Source: Herbiconiux aconitum (GTDB taxonomy: Bacteria > Actinomycetota > Actinomycetes > Actinomycetales > Microbacteriaceae). Taken from it: a stretch of 64,000 bases of DNA. This document shows, one piece after another, positions 41,952 through 52,246 of the stretch. The stretch covers positions 682,001-746,000 of the forward strand of contig NZ_JANLCM010000002.1 in NCBI RefSeq assembly GCF_024979235.1. The letters run 5' to 3'. Every line of letters starts with the position of its first letter. Within the stretch, counting starts at the first letter, position 1. The position numbers and the translations under genes were made by a program. The notes below the pieces were generated by a model that was given only the letters and a program-made list of their open reading frames with translations, made no database searches and was not told the DNA's origin.

Positions 41952-44045
41952 GTGGCGACATTCCAATGGGAACCCATTGACGACAAAGCAGTGAAGACGG
42001 TCAAGGTACTGGCGGCAGACGCCGTCGAGAAGGTCGGGAACGGGCATCCCGGCACCGCGATCAGCCTCGCACCGGCCGCCTACCTGCTCTTCCAGAAGGT
42101 CATGCGCAAAGACCCGCGCGATCAGCATTGGCTCGGCCGCGACCGCTTCATCCTCTCGGTGGGCCACTCCTCTCTCACCCAGTACATCCAGCTCTATCTG
42201 GGCGGCTACGGTCTCGAGCTCGACGACCTGAAGGCGCTTCGCACCTGGGGTTCGCTGACGCCGGGCCACCCCGAGTACGGGCACACCGACGGGGTGGAGA
42301 TCACCACCGGCCCGCTCGGCCAGGGTCTCTCCTCGGCGGTCGGTTTCGCCTACGCCCAGCGCTTCGAGCGTGGCCTCTTCGACCCCGACGCGGAGCAGGG
42401 CACCAGCCCCTTCGACCACCACGTCTACTTCATCGCCGGCGACGGCGACCTCGAAGAGGGCATCACCAGCGAGGCCTCCTCGCTCGCCGGCCACCAGCAG
42501 CTCGGCAACCTGATCGGCATCTACGACTCCAACCAGATCTCGATCGAAGACGACACGAACATCGCCTTCACCGAAGACGTGAAGGCCCGTTACGAGGCCT
42601 ACCACTGGCACGTGCAGGTCGTCGACTGGAAGAAGACCGGCGACTACGTCGAAGACGTGCAGGCGCTGAACGACGCGATCGAAGCCGCCAAGGGCGAGAC
42701 GTCGAAGCCCTCGCTGATCATCCTGAAGACGATCATCGGCTGGCCGAGCCCGAAGAAGCAGAACACGGGCAAGATCCACGGATCGGCGCTCGGCGCCGAC
42801 GAACTGAAGGGCCTCAAGGAGGTTCTCGGCTTCGACCCGGAGAAGAGCTTCGAGGTCGACGCCGACGTGCTCGAGCACACCCGTGGCGCGATCGCCCGGG
42901 GCGCCGAGGAGCGCGCCGAGTGGCAGAAGGGCTTCGACGCGTGGGCCGAGGCGAACCCCGAGCGCAAGGCTCTGCTCGACCGCCTCGAAGCCGGCGAGCT
43001 CCCCGAAGACCTCGAGTCGGTGCTCCCCGTGTTCGAAGCGGGCAAGGATGTCTCGACCCGTGCCGCCTCGGGCAAGGTCATCAACGCCCTGGCCGAAGTG
43101 CTGCCGGAGTTCTGGGGCGGTTCGGCCGACCTCGCCGAGTCGAACAACACGACCATCGAGAGCGCCGCGTCGTTCGTGCCCGCCGAACACTCCACCCACG
43201 AGTGGACGGGCAGCCCCTACGGTCGTGTGCTGCACTTCGGCATCCGCGAGCACGCCATGGGCGCCATCCTGAACGGCATCGTGCTGCACGGCAAGACCCG
43301 CCCGTTCGGTGGCACCTTCCTCATCTTCAGCGACTACATGCGCCCGGCGGTGCGTCTGGCCGCGCTGATGAAGGTTCCCTCGATCTTCGTCTGGACCCAC
43401 GACTCCGTGGCCCTCGGCGAAGACGGCCCGACGCACCAGCCGGTCGAGCAGCTCACCGCACTCCGCGCGATCCCGGGTCTGGACGTCGTGCGACCGGCCG
43501 ACGCCAACGAGGTCGGTCACGCCTGGCTCACCATCCTGGGCCGCCACCACAACCCGGCCGGCATCGCCCTGACCCGCCAGAACATCCCGGTGTTCGAGCG
43601 CGGCGACGGCGACGCTTCGGGCGAGACCTTCGCCTCCGCGCGGAATGTTTCGAAGGGTGCCTACGTTCTCGCAGAAGCACCGAACGGAACCCCGGATGTC
43701 ATCTTCATCGCCACCGGCTCCGAGGTGCAGCTCGCCGTGAACGCGCGAGCCATCCTGAAAGAAGAAGGCATCAATGCCCGCGTGGTCTCGGCCCCGAGTC
43801 TCGAGTGGTTCGAGGAGCAGAGCGACGAGTACAAGGAGTCGGTGTTGCCGGCATCCGTGAAGGCTCGTGTCTCGATCGAAGCCGGAATCGGTCTCGGCTG
43901 GCGCCCCTACGTCGGCGACGCCGGCCGCAGCGTGTCGATCGAGCACTTCGGCGCATCTGCCGACTACAAGACCCTGTTCCGCGAGTTCGGTATCACCACC
44001 GAAGCCGCAGTCGAAGCAGCAAAGACGTCGCTGGCCGCCCTGTAG
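41952..44045 (+). CDS. tkt: Transketolase
   Basis: A 697-residue thiamine-diphosphate enzyme of the non-oxidative pentose phosphate pathway. Motifs include [19 protein letters not shown], the ThDP/metal motif [19 protein letters not shown], and in the second half [18 protein letters not shown] and [12 protein letters not shown]. The GTG start gives the N-terminus [11 protein letters not shown] and the usual family length; GAAGGG lies 14 nt upstream, a long spacing. It opens the operon tkt-tal-pgi-zwf-opcA-pgl. Confidence 0.96.
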   Translation: MATFQWEPIDDKAVKTVKVLAADAVEKVGNGHPGTAISLAPAAYLLFQKVMRKDPRDQHWLGRDRFILSVGHSSLTQYIQLYLGGYGLELDDLKALRTWGSLTPGHPEYGHTDGVEITTGPLGQGLSSAVGFAYAQRFERGLFDPDAEQGTSPFDHHVYFIAGDGDLEEGITSEASSLAGHQQLGNLIGIYDSNQISIEDDTNIAFTEDVKARYEAYHWHVQVVDWKKTGDYVEDVQALNDAIEAAKGETSKPSLIILKTIIGWPSPKKQNTGKIHGSALGADELKGLKEVLGFDPEKSFEVDADVLEHTRGAIARGAEERAEWQKGFDAWAEANPERKALLDRLEAGELPEDLESVLPVFEAGKDVSTRAASGKVINALAEVLPEFWGGSADLAESNNTTIESAASFVPAEHSTHEWTGSPYGRVLHFGIREHAMGAILNGIVLHGKTRPFGGTFLIFSDYMRPAVRLAALMKVPSIFVWTHDSVALGEDGPTHQPVEQLTALRAIPGLDVVRPADANEVGHAWLTILGRHHNPAGIALTRQNIPVFERGDGDASGETFASARNVSKGAYVLAEAPNGTPDVIFIATGSEVQLAVNARAILKEEGINARVVSAPSLEWFEEQSDEYKESVLPASVKARVSIEAGIGLGWRPYVGDAGRSVSIEHFGASADYKTLFREFGITTEAAVEAAKTSLAAL

Positions 44046-44070
44046 GGCCCGGCAACCAAGGAGATATGAA

Positions 44071-45177
44071 ATGACGGAAGCAACACAGAAACTGTCCGAT
44101 GTCGGCGTGTCGATCTGGCTCGACGACCTGTCGCGGTCGCGCATCACGAGCGGTGGGCTGCAGAAGCTGATCGAAGAGCAGAACGTCGTCGGCGTCACCA
44201 CGAACCCCACGATCTTCGCCGGTGCTCTCGCCAAGGGCGAGGCGTACGACGAGCAGGTCGCGGTGCTGGCCAAGGCCGGCACGGATGTGACGACCGCCGT
44301 GTTCGAGATCACGACCGACGACGTCGCCGCGGCATCCGACATCTTCAAGCCGGTCTACGACGCGTCCAAGGGTTTCGACGGCCGCGTCTCGATCGAGGTC
44401 GAGCCCGGTCTCGCTCATGATGCAGCTGCCACGATCGAGCAGGCCAAGGCGCTGTACGCCAAGGTGAACCGTGAGAACGTGCTGATCAAGATCCCCGCGA
44501 CGGTCGAGGGCCTCGAGGCCATCACCGAGACCATCGCGGCCGGCATCTCGGTGAACGTCACGCTGATCTTCTCGCTCGAGCGCTACCGCGACGTCATCAA
44601 CGCCTACCTCGCCGGCCTCGAGAAGGCCAAGGAAGCCGGGCACGACCTGTCGAAGATCCACTCGGTCGCCTCCTTCTTCGTGTCGCGCGTCGACACCGAG
44701 ATCGACAAGCGCCTGGTGGCCATCGGCACCGACGAGGCCCTCGCCCTCAAGAGCAAGGCGGGCGTCGCGAACGCCCAGCTCGCCTACGAGGTCTACGAGC
44801 AGGCCTTCACGACCGAGCGCGCGAAGCTGCTGCTCGACGCCGGCGCCAACAAGCAGCGCCCGCTCTGGGCCTCCACCGGTGTGAAAGACCCGTCGGTTCC
44901 CGACACGACCTACGTCGTGCAGCTGGCGGCCCCCGAGGTCGTCAACACCATGCCCGAGAAGACGCTCGACGCGGTCTCCGACCACGGCGTCATCGAGGGT
45001 GACACCATCAAGGGTTCCTACGCCGGCGCCAACAAGGTGCTCGACGCCATCGGCGCTCTCGGTATCTCGTACGCCGAGGTCACCGAGCTGCTCGAGAAGG
45101 AGGGCGTGGAGAAGTTCATCGTCTCCTGGAACGAGCTCCTCGACACGGTCACCGCCGCACTGAACTCGGCCAAATGA
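44071..45177 (+). CDS. tal: Transaldolase
   Basis: A 368-residue transaldolase of the long actinobacterial type that transfers dihydroxyacetone units. The Schiff-base lysine is in [24 protein letters not shown] and [12 protein letters not shown] mark the N-terminus. AAGGAG lies 7 nt before the ATG at 44071. Its stop overlaps pgi as ATGA. Confidence 0.96.
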   Translation: MTEATQKLSDVGVSIWLDDLSRSRITSGGLQKLIEEQNVVGVTTNPTIFAGALAKGEAYDEQVAVLAKAGTDVTTAVFEITTDDVAAASDIFKPVYDASKGFDGRVSIEVEPGLAHDAAATIEQAKALYAKVNRENVLIKIPATVEGLEAITETIAAGISVNVTLIFSLERYRDVINAYLAGLEKAKEAGHDLSKIHSVASFFVSRVDTEIDKRLVAIGTDEALALKSKAGVANAQLAYEVYEQAFTTERAKLLLDAGANKQRPLWASTGVKDPSVPDTTYVVQLAAPEVVNTMPEKTLDAVSDHGVIEGDTIKGSYAGANKVLDAIGALGISYAEVTELLEKEGVEKFIVSWNELLDTVTAALNSAK

Positions 45178-46778
45178 CCGTCGCGATCCACTCCTCGGGG
45201 GACGCCAAGAAGGCGATCCAGACCGTCGTTCCGCAGCTCGTGAAAGACCTGGTCGCATCAGGCATCACGGCTCAGGATCCGGCGCTCTGGGGCCCCAAGG
45301 CCGAGGCTGAGGCCGCCAAACGCCTCGGCTGGACCGAAGCGGTCTCGATCTCGCGACGCCTGGTCGCTCCGATCGAGGCCCTTCGCGCCCGGTTCCTCGA
45401 GGAGGGGATCGATCATTTCGTGCTGGCCGGGATGGGCGGCTCCTCGCTCGCCCCCGAGGTGATCACGCAGACGCTCGGTGTCGAGTTGACCATCCTCGAC
45501 TCGACCGACCCCGGGCAGATCCGTTCGGCTCTGGCCGACCGGCTGGCCAGCACGGTACTGATCGCCTCGTCGAAGTCCGGCGGCACGCTGGAGACCGACA
45601 GCCAGCGCCGCGCCTACGAGAAGGCGTTCCGTGACGCGGGCATCGACCCTTCGACGCGGATCGTGATCGTCACCGATCCCGGTTCGCCGCTCGAGGCCCT
45701 GGCCAAGGATGCCGGCTACCGCACGTTCCTGGCCGACCCGAACGTGGGCGGGCGCTACTCGGCGCTCACCGCATTCGGACTGGTGCCGTCAGGTCTGGCC
45801 GGTGCGAACATCGGGGAGCTGCTCGACGAGGCCGACGCGATCTCGCTGAACCTCGCCGAAGACGGCGATGAGAACTTCGGCCTCATGCTGGGCGCCGCGA
45901 TCGCCGGCACCCAGCCGCTGCGCGACAAGCTGGGCATCGTGGCCGACGGCACCCACATCGTCGGCTTCGCCGACTGGGCCGAGCAGCTGATCGCCGAGTC
46001 GACCGGAAAAGACGGCAAGGGGCTGCTGCCCGTGGTGCTCGACGTGAACTCCCCCGAGCTCACCGAGAACCTGCCCGACGTGCAGATCGTGCGTCTGGTC
46101 TCCGACGCGCACGAGTTCCATCTGCGCGAGAAGCACCCGGGCGAAGTGCTTCTGAGCGGATCGCTCGGCGCATTGCTGCTCACCTGGGAGTACGCGGCCG
46201 CGATCGCCGGACGACTGCTCGGCATCGATCCCTTCGACCAGCCCGATGTGGAGTCCGCCAAGGAGGCCGCTCGCGGTCTGCTCGACGAGCGCCCCGCCCC
46301 GTCCGCCCCGGCTTTCGTCGAGGCAGGCATCGAAGTGCGCGGCTCGGGTGACGCCCTCGTCGCTCCGGGCACCCTCGCCGGCTCCGTGGATGCGCTCCTC
46401 GCGCAGCTGCCCGCCGACGGCTACGTGGCGATAACGGCCTATGTCGACCGCCTCGCCCTCCCCCAGCTCGCCGAGCTCCGCGACCTGCTCGCGGCCCGCT
46501 CCGGGCGCCCCGTGACCTTCGGATGGGGACCCCGGTTCCTGCACTCCACCGGTCAGTACCACAAGGGCGGCCCGGCCGTCGGAGTCTTCCTGCAGATCAC
46601 CGCGGACAGCACCGACGACCTCGAGATCCCCGATCGTCCGTTCACCTTCGGACAGCTCATCCAAGCGCAGGCCGCCGGCGACGCCGGTGTACTGGCGGAC
46701 CACGGTCGACCCGTGCTCCGACTGAACCTGACCGATGCGTCTACCGACGTGTCGACGCTCTTCAGCGTCTTGCGCTGA
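45174..46778 (+). CDS. pgi: Glucose-6-phosphate isomerase
   Basis: A 534-residue isomerase of the shorter, divergent actinobacterial branch. SIS-type motifs are [31 protein letters not shown] and [14 protein letters not shown]; the catalytic region [15 protein letters not shown] lies near the C-terminus. It converts glucose-6-phosphate to fructose-6-phosphate and so links glycolysis with the adjacent zwf. Its start overlaps tal by 4 nt. Confidence 0.94.
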   Translation: MTVAIHSSGDAKKAIQTVVPQLVKDLVASGITAQDPALWGPKAEAEAAKRLGWTEAVSISRRLVAPIEALRARFLEEGIDHFVLAGMGGSSLAPEVITQTLGVELTILDSTDPGQIRSALADRLASTVLIASSKSGGTLETDSQRRAYEKAFRDAGIDPSTRIVIVTDPGSPLEALAKDAGYRTFLADPNVGGRYSALTAFGLVPSGLAGANIGELLDEADAISLNLAEDGDENFGLMLGAAIAGTQPLRDKLGIVADGTHIVGFADWAEQLIAESTGKDGKGLLPVVLDVNSPELTENLPDVQIVRLVSDAHEFHLREKHPGEVLLSGSLGALLLTWEYAAAIAGRLLGIDPFDQPDVESAKEAARGLLDERPAPSAPAFVEAGIEVRGSGDALVAPGTLAGSVDALLAQLPADGYVAITAYVDRLALPQLAELRDLLAARSGRPVTFGWGPRFLHSTGQYHKGGPAVGVFLQITADSTDDLEIPDRPFTFGQLIQAQAAGDAGVLADHGRPVLRLNLTDASTDVSTLFSVLR

Positions 46779-46806
46779 GCGGCCCACGCCCGATACAAGG
46801 AGTTCA

Positions 46807-48348
46807 ATGCCTCCCGTTGAGATAACGCCGGAGTACAACCCACTCAGGCTGCCGACCGATCGCCGGCTGAACCGGATCGCTGGGCCGTCAGGCCTCGTCA
46901 TCTTCGGTGTCACTGGCGACCTGTCGCGCAAGAAGCTGATGCCGGCGGTCTACGACCTCGCCAGCCGGGGGCTCCTGCCGCCCGGCTTCTCCCTGATCGG
47001 GTTCGCCCGGCGCGAATGGGAAGATCAGGACTTCGAGCGAGTCGTGCACGACTCCGTGAAGGAATACTCGCGCACCCCGTTCGATGAAGACGTCTGGCGC
47101 CAGCTGTCCGAGGGCATCCGCTTCGTCTCGGGCGAATTCGACGACGACGCCGCCTTCGAACAGCTGAAGGCCACGATCGACGAACTCGACCGCGACCGCG
47201 GAACCATGGGCAATTACGCCTTCTACCTGTCGATTCCGCCGAAGGCGTTCCCGCTCGTCACCGAGCAGTTGCGCCGTTCAGGCCTCGCCGACCAGCAGGA
47301 GGACCGCTGGCGCCGCGTCGTCATCGAGAAGCCCTTCGGCAGCGACCTGAAGACCGCGATCGAGCTGAACGAAGTCGTCGAATCGGTCTTCCCGCCCGAC
47401 TCGGTGTTCCGCATCGACCACTACCTCGGCAAGGAGACGGTTCAGAACATCCTGGCCCTCCGCTTCGCCAACCAGCTGTACGAACCCATCTGGAACGCGA
47501 ACTACGTCGACCACGTGCAGATCACGATGGCCGAAGACATCGGAGTGGGCGGCCGCGCCGGCTACTACGACGGGATCGGCGCCGCTCGCGACGTCATCCA
47601 GAACCACCTGCTCCAGCTCATGGCGCTCACCGCCATGGAGGAGCCCATCTCCTTCGACGCCGCCGACCTGCGCGCCGAGAAGGAGAAGGTGCTCGCTGCG
47701 GTGAAGCTTCCGGATGACCTCAGCACGGTGACGGCGCGAGGCCAGTACTCCGGAGGCTGGCAGGGCGGCGAGAAGGTGCTCGGCTTCCTGGAGGAAGACG
47801 GTATGAACCCGCAGTCCACCACCGAGACCTACGCCGCAGTGCGACTCGACATCGGCACCCGGCGCTGGTCGGGCGTTCCGTTCTACCTTCGCGCCGGCAA
47901 GCGGCTCGGCCGGCGGGTGACGGAGATCGCGGTCGTGTTCAAGCGTGCGCCGCAGTATCTCTTCGCCGAGAGCCAGACCTCCGAGCTCGGCCAGAACGCT
48001 CTCGTCATCCGCGTTCAGCCGGATGAGGGCGTCACGATCCGCTTCGGCTCGAAGGTGCCCGGCGCCGGTGTGCAGGTGCGCGACGTCACCATGGACTTCG
48101 GATACGGCCATGCCTTCACCGAGGCCAGCCCCGAGGCCTACGAGCGCCTCATCCTCGACGTGCTGCTCGGCGATCCGCCGTTGTTCCCACGTCAGAAGGA
48201 GGTCGAGCTCTCGTGGATGATTCTCGACCCCATCGAGGAGTACTGGACAACGCAGGGCCAGCCCGAGCAGTACCGCCCCGGAACCTGGGGGCCTGCTTCG
48301 GCTGACGAACTACTGGCCCGCGACGGAAGAACTTGGAGACGCCCGTGA
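46807..48348 (+). CDS. zwf: Glucose-6-phosphate 1-dehydrogenase
   Basis: A 513-residue enzyme that oxidises glucose-6-phosphate to 6-phosphogluconolactone and makes NADPH. The cofactor motif is VIFGVTGDLSRKKLMPA, and the catalytic signature is RIDHYLGKETVQNI with the active-site His. EKPFG is also conserved. AAGGAG lies 4 nt before the ATG. It overlaps its assembly factor OpcA by GTGA. Confidence 0.97.
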   Translation: MPPVEITPEYNPLRLPTDRRLNRIAGPSGLVIFGVTGDLSRKKLMPAVYDLASRGLLPPGFSLIGFARREWEDQDFERVVHDSVKEYSRTPFDEDVWRQLSEGIRFVSGEFDDDAAFEQLKATIDELDRDRGTMGNYAFYLSIPPKAFPLVTEQLRRSGLADQQEDRWRRVVIEKPFGSDLKTAIELNEVVESVFPPDSVFRIDHYLGKETVQNILALRFANQLYEPIWNANYVDHVQITMAEDIGVGGRAGYYDGIGAARDVIQNHLLQLMALTAMEEPISFDAADLRAEKEKVLAAVKLPDDLSTVTARGQYSGGWQGGEKVLGFLEEDGMNPQSTTETYAAVRLDIGTRRWSGVPFYLRAGKRLGRRVTEIAVVFKRAPQYLFAESQTSELGQNALVIRVQPDEGVTIRFGSKVPGAGVQVRDVTMDFGYGHAFTEASPEAYERLILDVLLGDPPLFPRQKEVELSWMILDPIEEYWTTQGQPEQYRPGTWGPASADELLARDGRTWRRP

Positions 48349-49319
48349 TCGTCGATCTGCCTGACACCACTACGAGCAAGATCTCGAAGTCGCTCGTCAA
48401 GATCCGAGAGGAGGGCGGCGCTGTCGCTCTGGGCCGCGTGCTCACTCTCGTGATCGTCACCTCGCTGGGCGAGGAGGAAGACGCGATCGAAGCGGCGAAC
48501 GACGCCTCCCGCGAGCATCCGATGCGCGTCATCGTGGTCTCCACCGACCACGAGAACGACGGCATGAACACCGGCCGCGGAGCGCGTCTGGATGCTCAGA
48601 TCCGGGTCGGCGGCGACGCCGGCGCGAGCGAGGTCATCGTGCTGCGCGCCTACGGTGCCGCTGCGAGCGACCAGGAGGGGCTCGTGACCGGCCTGCTGCT
48701 CTCCGACGCACCGGTGGTCGTCTGGTGGCCCGGAATGGCTCCCGACAACGTGTCGACCTCGAGCCTCGGCCGGATCGCCACACGGCGCATCACCGACTCC
48801 TCCAACCAGGCGAACCCGTACGAGGCGCTGCTCAGCCGCTCCAAGACCTACGCGCCCGGCGACACCGACTTCGCCTGGACGCGGTTGACCCTGTGGCGGG
48901 CGCAGCTCGCGGCCGTGCTCGACCAGCCGCCCTATGAGCCGGTGACCGATATCGAGGTCTCGGGCGCATCCGATTCGCCGTCGACCTTGCTTCTCGCCGC
49001 GTGGCTCCGGCACCAGTTGAAGGTGCCGGTGAAGTACGGCTTGGCGCCGCGCGCGAACGGCTCCAGCGGCATCCACGGCGTCATCCTCGCCCGGAGCGGC
49101 GGACCGATCGAGTTGGTGCGCGAAGTGCCCAACGTGGCCCGGCTCTCCCAGCCGAACCAGCCCACGCACGATCTGTCGCTTCCGCGCCGCAACCTCCGCG
49201 ATTGCCTGGCCGAGGAGCTGCGGCGACTCGACCCGGATGACCTGTATGGTGAAGTCATCTCCCAGGGCCTCGTCGAGTTGCTCGAGAAGAACGACGGCAG
49301 CGCGAGCGACGAGGTCTGA
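48345..49319 (+). CDS. opcA: Glucose-6-phosphate dehydrogenase assembly protein OpcA
   Basis: A 324-residue protein required for active G6PDH in actinobacteria and cyanobacteria. The family segments are REEGGAVALGRVLTLVIVT, a central DAPVVVWWPG and DTDFAWTRLTLWRAQLA. The GTG start overlaps the zwf stop (GTGA), which I prefer over a TTG four codons upstream. It likely binds Zwf and mediates redox control, as known for the family. Confidence 0.94.
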   Translation: MIVDLPDTTTSKISKSLVKIREEGGAVALGRVLTLVIVTSLGEEEDAIEAANDASREHPMRVIVVSTDHENDGMNTGRGARLDAQIRVGGDAGASEVIVLRAYGAAASDQEGLVTGLLLSDAPVVVWWPGMAPDNVSTSSLGRIATRRITDSSNQANPYEALLSRSKTYAPGDTDFAWTRLTLWRAQLAAVLDQPPYEPVTDIEVSGASDSPSTLLLAAWLRHQLKVPVKYGLAPRANGSSGIHGVILARSGGPIELVREVPNVARLSQPNQPTHDLSLPRRNLRDCLAEELRRLDPDDLYGEVISQGLVELLEKNDGSASDEV

Positions 49320-49328
49320 ATTTCTGGT

Positions 49329-49352
49329 TTTCTGCGCGTACGCGCGCAGAAA
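49329..49352 (+). terminator. Hairpin TTTCTGCGCG/CGCGCAGAAA after opcA
   Basis: A perfect 10-bp stem with a TACG loop starts 9 nt after the opcA stop and precedes pgl. There is no T-tract. A nearly identical stem follows tpiA on the other strand at 51423 to 51450. Confidence 0.65.
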
Positions 49353-49376
49353 TCGCCCGTGTGAAGGTATGGCTTG

Positions 49377-50147
49377 ATGACAACTGACCGCCGTGTACTC
49401 GTCCACCCCGACAAGGAGTCGCTCGCCGGCTCCGTGGCCGCCCGGTTCATCACCAAGGTCATCGACATCCTCGACGAGTTCGACGATGCGACCGTGGTGC
49501 TGACCGGCGGCACGATGGGGAGCGCGGTGCTCGCGGCGATCCGTTCGTCAGCGGCGTCGGACACGATCGACTGGTCGCGCATCAACTTCTGGTGGGGCGA
49601 CGAGCGATTCGTGCCGAAGGGCGATCCCGACCGCAACGACCTCCAGGCGCGGGAAGCCCTGCTCGACCACATCCCGGTCGACGAGTCGCGGGTGCACGCC
49701 TTCCCGGCGTCCGACGAAGTCTCCGACCTCGACGAGGCGGCCCGGGTGTACGCCCGCGAACTCGCGGCTGCAGCGCCCGAGGGTGCTGACTATCCGCGCT
49801 TCGACATCATGTTCCTCGGTGTGGGGCCCGACGGCCACATCGCCTCGCTCTTCCCCGGCCACGACGAGATCCGAATCACGGATGCGACGGTCGTGCCGGT
49901 GCGCAACTCCCCCAAGCCGCCGCCGGAGCGCCTCAGCCTCAGCTTGCCCGTCATCCAGTCCGCCGACCGCATCTGGATGGTGCTGGCCGGCGCTGACAAG
50001 GCTTCTGCCATCGGTCTGGCACTCGCGGGCGCGAGCACCGACGAAGTGCCCGTGGCCGGCGCGCAGGGCCGCAAGCGCACGGTCTTCTTCGTCGACCGCG
50101 AGGCGGCGGCAGAGGTTCCGGAGTCGCTCATCGCGCCGAGCTACTAG
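49377..50147 (+). CDS. pgl: 6-phosphogluconolactonase
   Basis: A 256-residue lactonase (DevB type) that hydrolyses the Zwf product. Motifs are VLTGGTMGSAVL, FWWGDERFVP and the catalytic GVGPDGHIASLFPGH. The ATG at 49377 follows an in-frame TTG at 49374. It ends the tkt operon and faces rbpA across a repeat-rich gap. Confidence 0.94.
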   Translation: MTTDRRVLVHPDKESLAGSVAARFITKVIDILDEFDDATVVLTGGTMGSAVLAAIRSSAASDTIDWSRINFWWGDERFVPKGDPDRNDLQAREALLDHIPVDESRVHAFPASDEVSDLDEAARVYARELAAAAPEGADYPRFDIMFLGVGPDGHIASLFPGHDEIRITDATVVPVRNSPKPPPERLSLSLPVIQSADRIWMVLAGADKASAIGLALAGASTDEVPVAGAQGRKRTVFFVDREAAAEVPESLIAPSY

Positions 50148-50635
50148 CCGCCGTGCGGCCCGGGCTTCGCTCGGGCTGCCCGGGTCGCGCCGGTCCTTGC
50201 CCGGCGCGACGCGACACGTTCGCGGGCGGTCGGAGAGCGCGGCCTGCGGTCGCACCCTCCGGCCACGCGCTCACCGTGGGTCATCGAGCGCGGCCCGCGG
50301 CTTGCGGCCTCTTCCCGCCGTCTCCTCGGGCGTGTGACGAGCTGCGGCCCACCCCGGCACGTCTGAGCGCAGCCCGCCCCCTGCATCCTCGTTCCGCACG
50401 TCGCGGCTCGAGGGCTCGCCCATCGAGTCGCCAAAACACGCCGCAACGCCGCGCCGCATTCCGACAGTTTTTGGCGAATGGGTGACGGAAGTCTCATCGA
50501 GGGCCGCGGGCCGCACTCAGACGACCCAGCGTGAGCGCGCGGCCGCGTCAGCGACCGCACGCGAACATGTCGCGGAGCGCCGGGCTGGGACCGGCGCGAC
50601 CCGAGGAGGCCGCGCGAAGCACGGCCCCCGAGGCA
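50148..50635. repeat. Interspersed intergenic repeat, copy E (inverted pair)
   Basis: This gap between convergent pgl and rbpA holds no credible gene. A plus half-module of the longer subtype at 50212 to 50287 faces a minus half-module at 50519 to 50572. Both carry cap b hairpins (CCGGTCC-TTGC-CCGG and GGGCTGGGACCGG types). The centre lacks ACGACGGAG motifs and instead has TCGCCAAAA (50428 to 50436) paired with TTTTGGCGA (50469 to 50477). The right end repeats CGAAGCACGG-CCCGAGGCAAC of copies A and B. Confidence 0.85.
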
Positions 50636-50677
50636 ACAAAAAGGGAAGCACCCCACGCCGTCGTGAGGGCTTCCCTT
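50636..50677 (-). terminator. Terminator of the gapA-rbpA region
   Basis: On the minus strand AAGGGAAGC pairs with GCTTCCCTT across a 19-nt loop and is followed by five T. It lies 19 nt past the rbpA stop. Confidence 0.85.
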
Positions 50678-50696
50678 CAGGTTTCAGAGACCTAGG

Positions 50697-51056
50697 TCAG
50701 GACGCGGTGCCCCGACGGGCGCGCAGCTGCTGCAGCGCGTCTTCGAGGAGCTGCTCCGCTTCTTTCTCGGTGCGCCGCTCCTTCACGTAGGCGAGGTGTG
50801 TCTTGTACGGCTCGAGCTTCGCCACCGACGGCGGGTTCTCTTTGTCGCGACCGGCCGGCAGCCCTGAGGCGGGGCAGTCGATGGTCTCGGGGATCTCCTC
50901 GTCGGGCAGGTTCGCCGCGAAGTACCGCACCGTCTCGTTGCCCAGTGCGTCCCAATAGGAGACCTGGATACGCTCCGCGTGGAAACCTCGGTCTTGCTCA
51001 CCCATTGGCCCTGCGCCGACGCGGGATCCGCGGATCGCGCTTCCTCCTGATGCCAT
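50697..51056 (-). CDS. rbpA: RNA polymerase-binding protein RbpA
   Basis: A 119-residue actinobacterial transcription factor that binds the principal sigma factor and stabilises open complexes. The core YWDALGNETVRYFAANLPDE, the CPASG segment and the C-terminal sigma-interaction region VKERRTEKEAEQLLEDALQQL are typical; the basic N-terminus contains AIRGSRVGAG. Only one Cys is left of the zinc site, as in many homologues. It follows secG after 11 bp. Confidence 0.95.
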   Translation of the reverse strand: MASGGSAIRGSRVGAGPMGEQDRGFHAERIQVSYWDALGNETVRYFAANLPDEEIPETIDCPASGLPAGRDKENPPSVAKLEPYKTHLAYVKERRTEKEAEQLLEDALQQLRARRGTAS

Positions 51057-51067
51057 GCTGTTGCCCC

Positions 51068-51319
51068 CTAAAGGCTGGTGTCGAACTTGGTGATCAGCCC
51101 GAGGACGACGATGCTGCCGACCCAGACCAACCCGAGGATGACGGTGATGCGGTTGAGGTTGCGCTCGGCCACACCGGACGCGCCGAGGTTCGAGGTGACA
51201 CCGCCGCCGAACATGTCGGACAGACCGCCGCCCCGGCCCTTGTGGAGAAGGATGAGAAGGGTCAACAGCAGGCTCGTGATACCGAGCACCACCTGGAGGA
51301 TGACCTGAAGGATTTGCAC
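51068..51319 (-). CDS. secG: Preprotein translocase subunit SecG
   Basis: An 83-residue membrane protein with two helices (about residues 3 to 25 and 57 to 77) and the conserved loop LLHKGRGGGLSDMFGGG. It supports SecYEG-mediated export. The GTG start has AAAGG 9 nt upstream. Position after tpiA is conserved in actinobacteria. Confidence 0.95.
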   Translation of the reverse strand: MQILQVILQVVLGITSLLLTLLILLHKGRGGGLSDMFGGGVTSNLGASGVAERNLNRITVILGLVWVGSIVVLGLITKFDTSL

Positions 51320-51374
51320 TGCTTGCCTTTCACATACGGGAGAGCGGGGTCGCTACCCCCGAAGACCACGAGCT

Positions 51375-51380
51375 AGTATA
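51375..51380 (-). promoter_or_regulatory. -10 (TATACT) of secG-rbpA
   Basis: TATACT, preceded by GT, lies 55 nt before the secG GTG. It is among the best -10 boxes here and allows secG and rbpA to be expressed apart from tpiA. Confidence 0.55.
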
Positions 51381-51422
51381 ACCCGCCACAGAACTCGAGG
51401 CTGACTCCAACCTCGGCCCAAC

Positions 51423-51450
51423 GATTTCTGCGCGTGTACACGCAGAAATC
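51423..51450 (-). terminator. Hairpin GATTTCTGCG/CGCAGAAATC after tpiA
   Basis: A perfect 10-bp stem with an 8-nt loop (CGTGTACA) starts 8 nt past the tpiA stop on the minus strand. There is no T-tract. The stem matches the hairpin after opcA. Confidence 0.65.
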
Positions 51451-51457
51451 CATCGGC

Positions 51458-52246
51458 TCAGACTCCGACGTGCTTCTGGAAGCGCACGATCGCGGCGAAC
51501 TCCGCGATGTCGAGGCTCGCTCCGCCCACCAGGGCGCCGTCGACGTTCGGCTCGCGCATGAAGCCGGCGATGTTGCCCGACTTCACCGAGCCTCCGTAGA
51601 GGATGCGTGTAGCGGCCGCCGCGTCGGCGCTGAGGCTCTCGGCGACGACGGCTCGCAGGGCTGCGCCCACGGTCTCCGCCTGCTCGGGAGTGGCGGCCTG
51701 TCCTGAGCCGATGGCCCAGACGGGCTCGTAGGCCACGACCACATCGGCATCCGGCTTGAGCCCCTCGAGAGCCACTTTCAGCTGAGCGACCGGAACGGCG
51801 CTCTGCCCGTGCTTCTCGAGGTCGTCGGCCGTCTCGCCCACGCAGATCACGGGCACGAGGCCGTGCTTCACGGCCGCTTTGACCTTCGCTGAGACGATTT
51901 CGTCGGTCTCGCCGTGCAGCGTGCGCCGCTCGGAGTGGCCGATGATGACGTACTGGCAGTCGAGCCGGTTGAGGAACTCGCCCGACACCTCGCCGGTGTA
52001 GGCGCCGGAGTCGTGCTGCGACACATCCTGACCGCCGTAGCGGATGGAGAGCTTGTCAGCTGACACCAGGGTCTGCACCGAACGCAGGTCGGTGAACGGT
52101 GGGAACACCGCCACCTCGACGTCGTCGAAGTTGTGCTTCGCGTCATCGAGCGACCAGGCCAGCTTCTGCACGAAGGCGATGGCCTGCAGGTGGTCGAGGT
52201 TCATCTTCCAGTTTCCCGCGATGAGCGGGGTGCGCTTCAGGACCAT
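51458..52246 (-). CDS. tpiA: Triose-phosphate isomerase
   Basis: A 262-residue TIM barrel. Active-site residues are Lys in AGNWKMN, His in IIGHSERR and Glu in VVAYEPVWAIGSG; the phosphate loop is ILYGGSVKSGN. It interconverts dihydroxyacetone phosphate and glyceraldehyde-3-phosphate. Its start overlaps the end of pgk by 10 bp. Confidence 0.97.
   Translation of the reverse strand: MVLKRTPLIAGNWKMNLDHLQAIAFVQKLAWSLDDAKHNFDDVEVAVFPPFTDLRSVQTLVSADKLSIRYGGQDVSQHDSGAYTGEVSGEFLNRLDCQYVIIGHSERRTLHGETDEIVSAKVKAAVKHGLVPVICVGETADDLEKHGQSAVPVAQLKVALEGLKPDADVVVAYEPVWAIGSGQAATPEQAETVGAALRAVVAESLSADAAAATRILYGGSVKSGNIAGFMREPNVDGALVGGASLDIAEFAAIVRFQKHVGV

Noticed and set aside
41856..44348. An 830-codon frame on the minus strand opposite tkt
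   Set aside because: It is a shadow of the transketolase and transaldolase genes with no recognisable domain.
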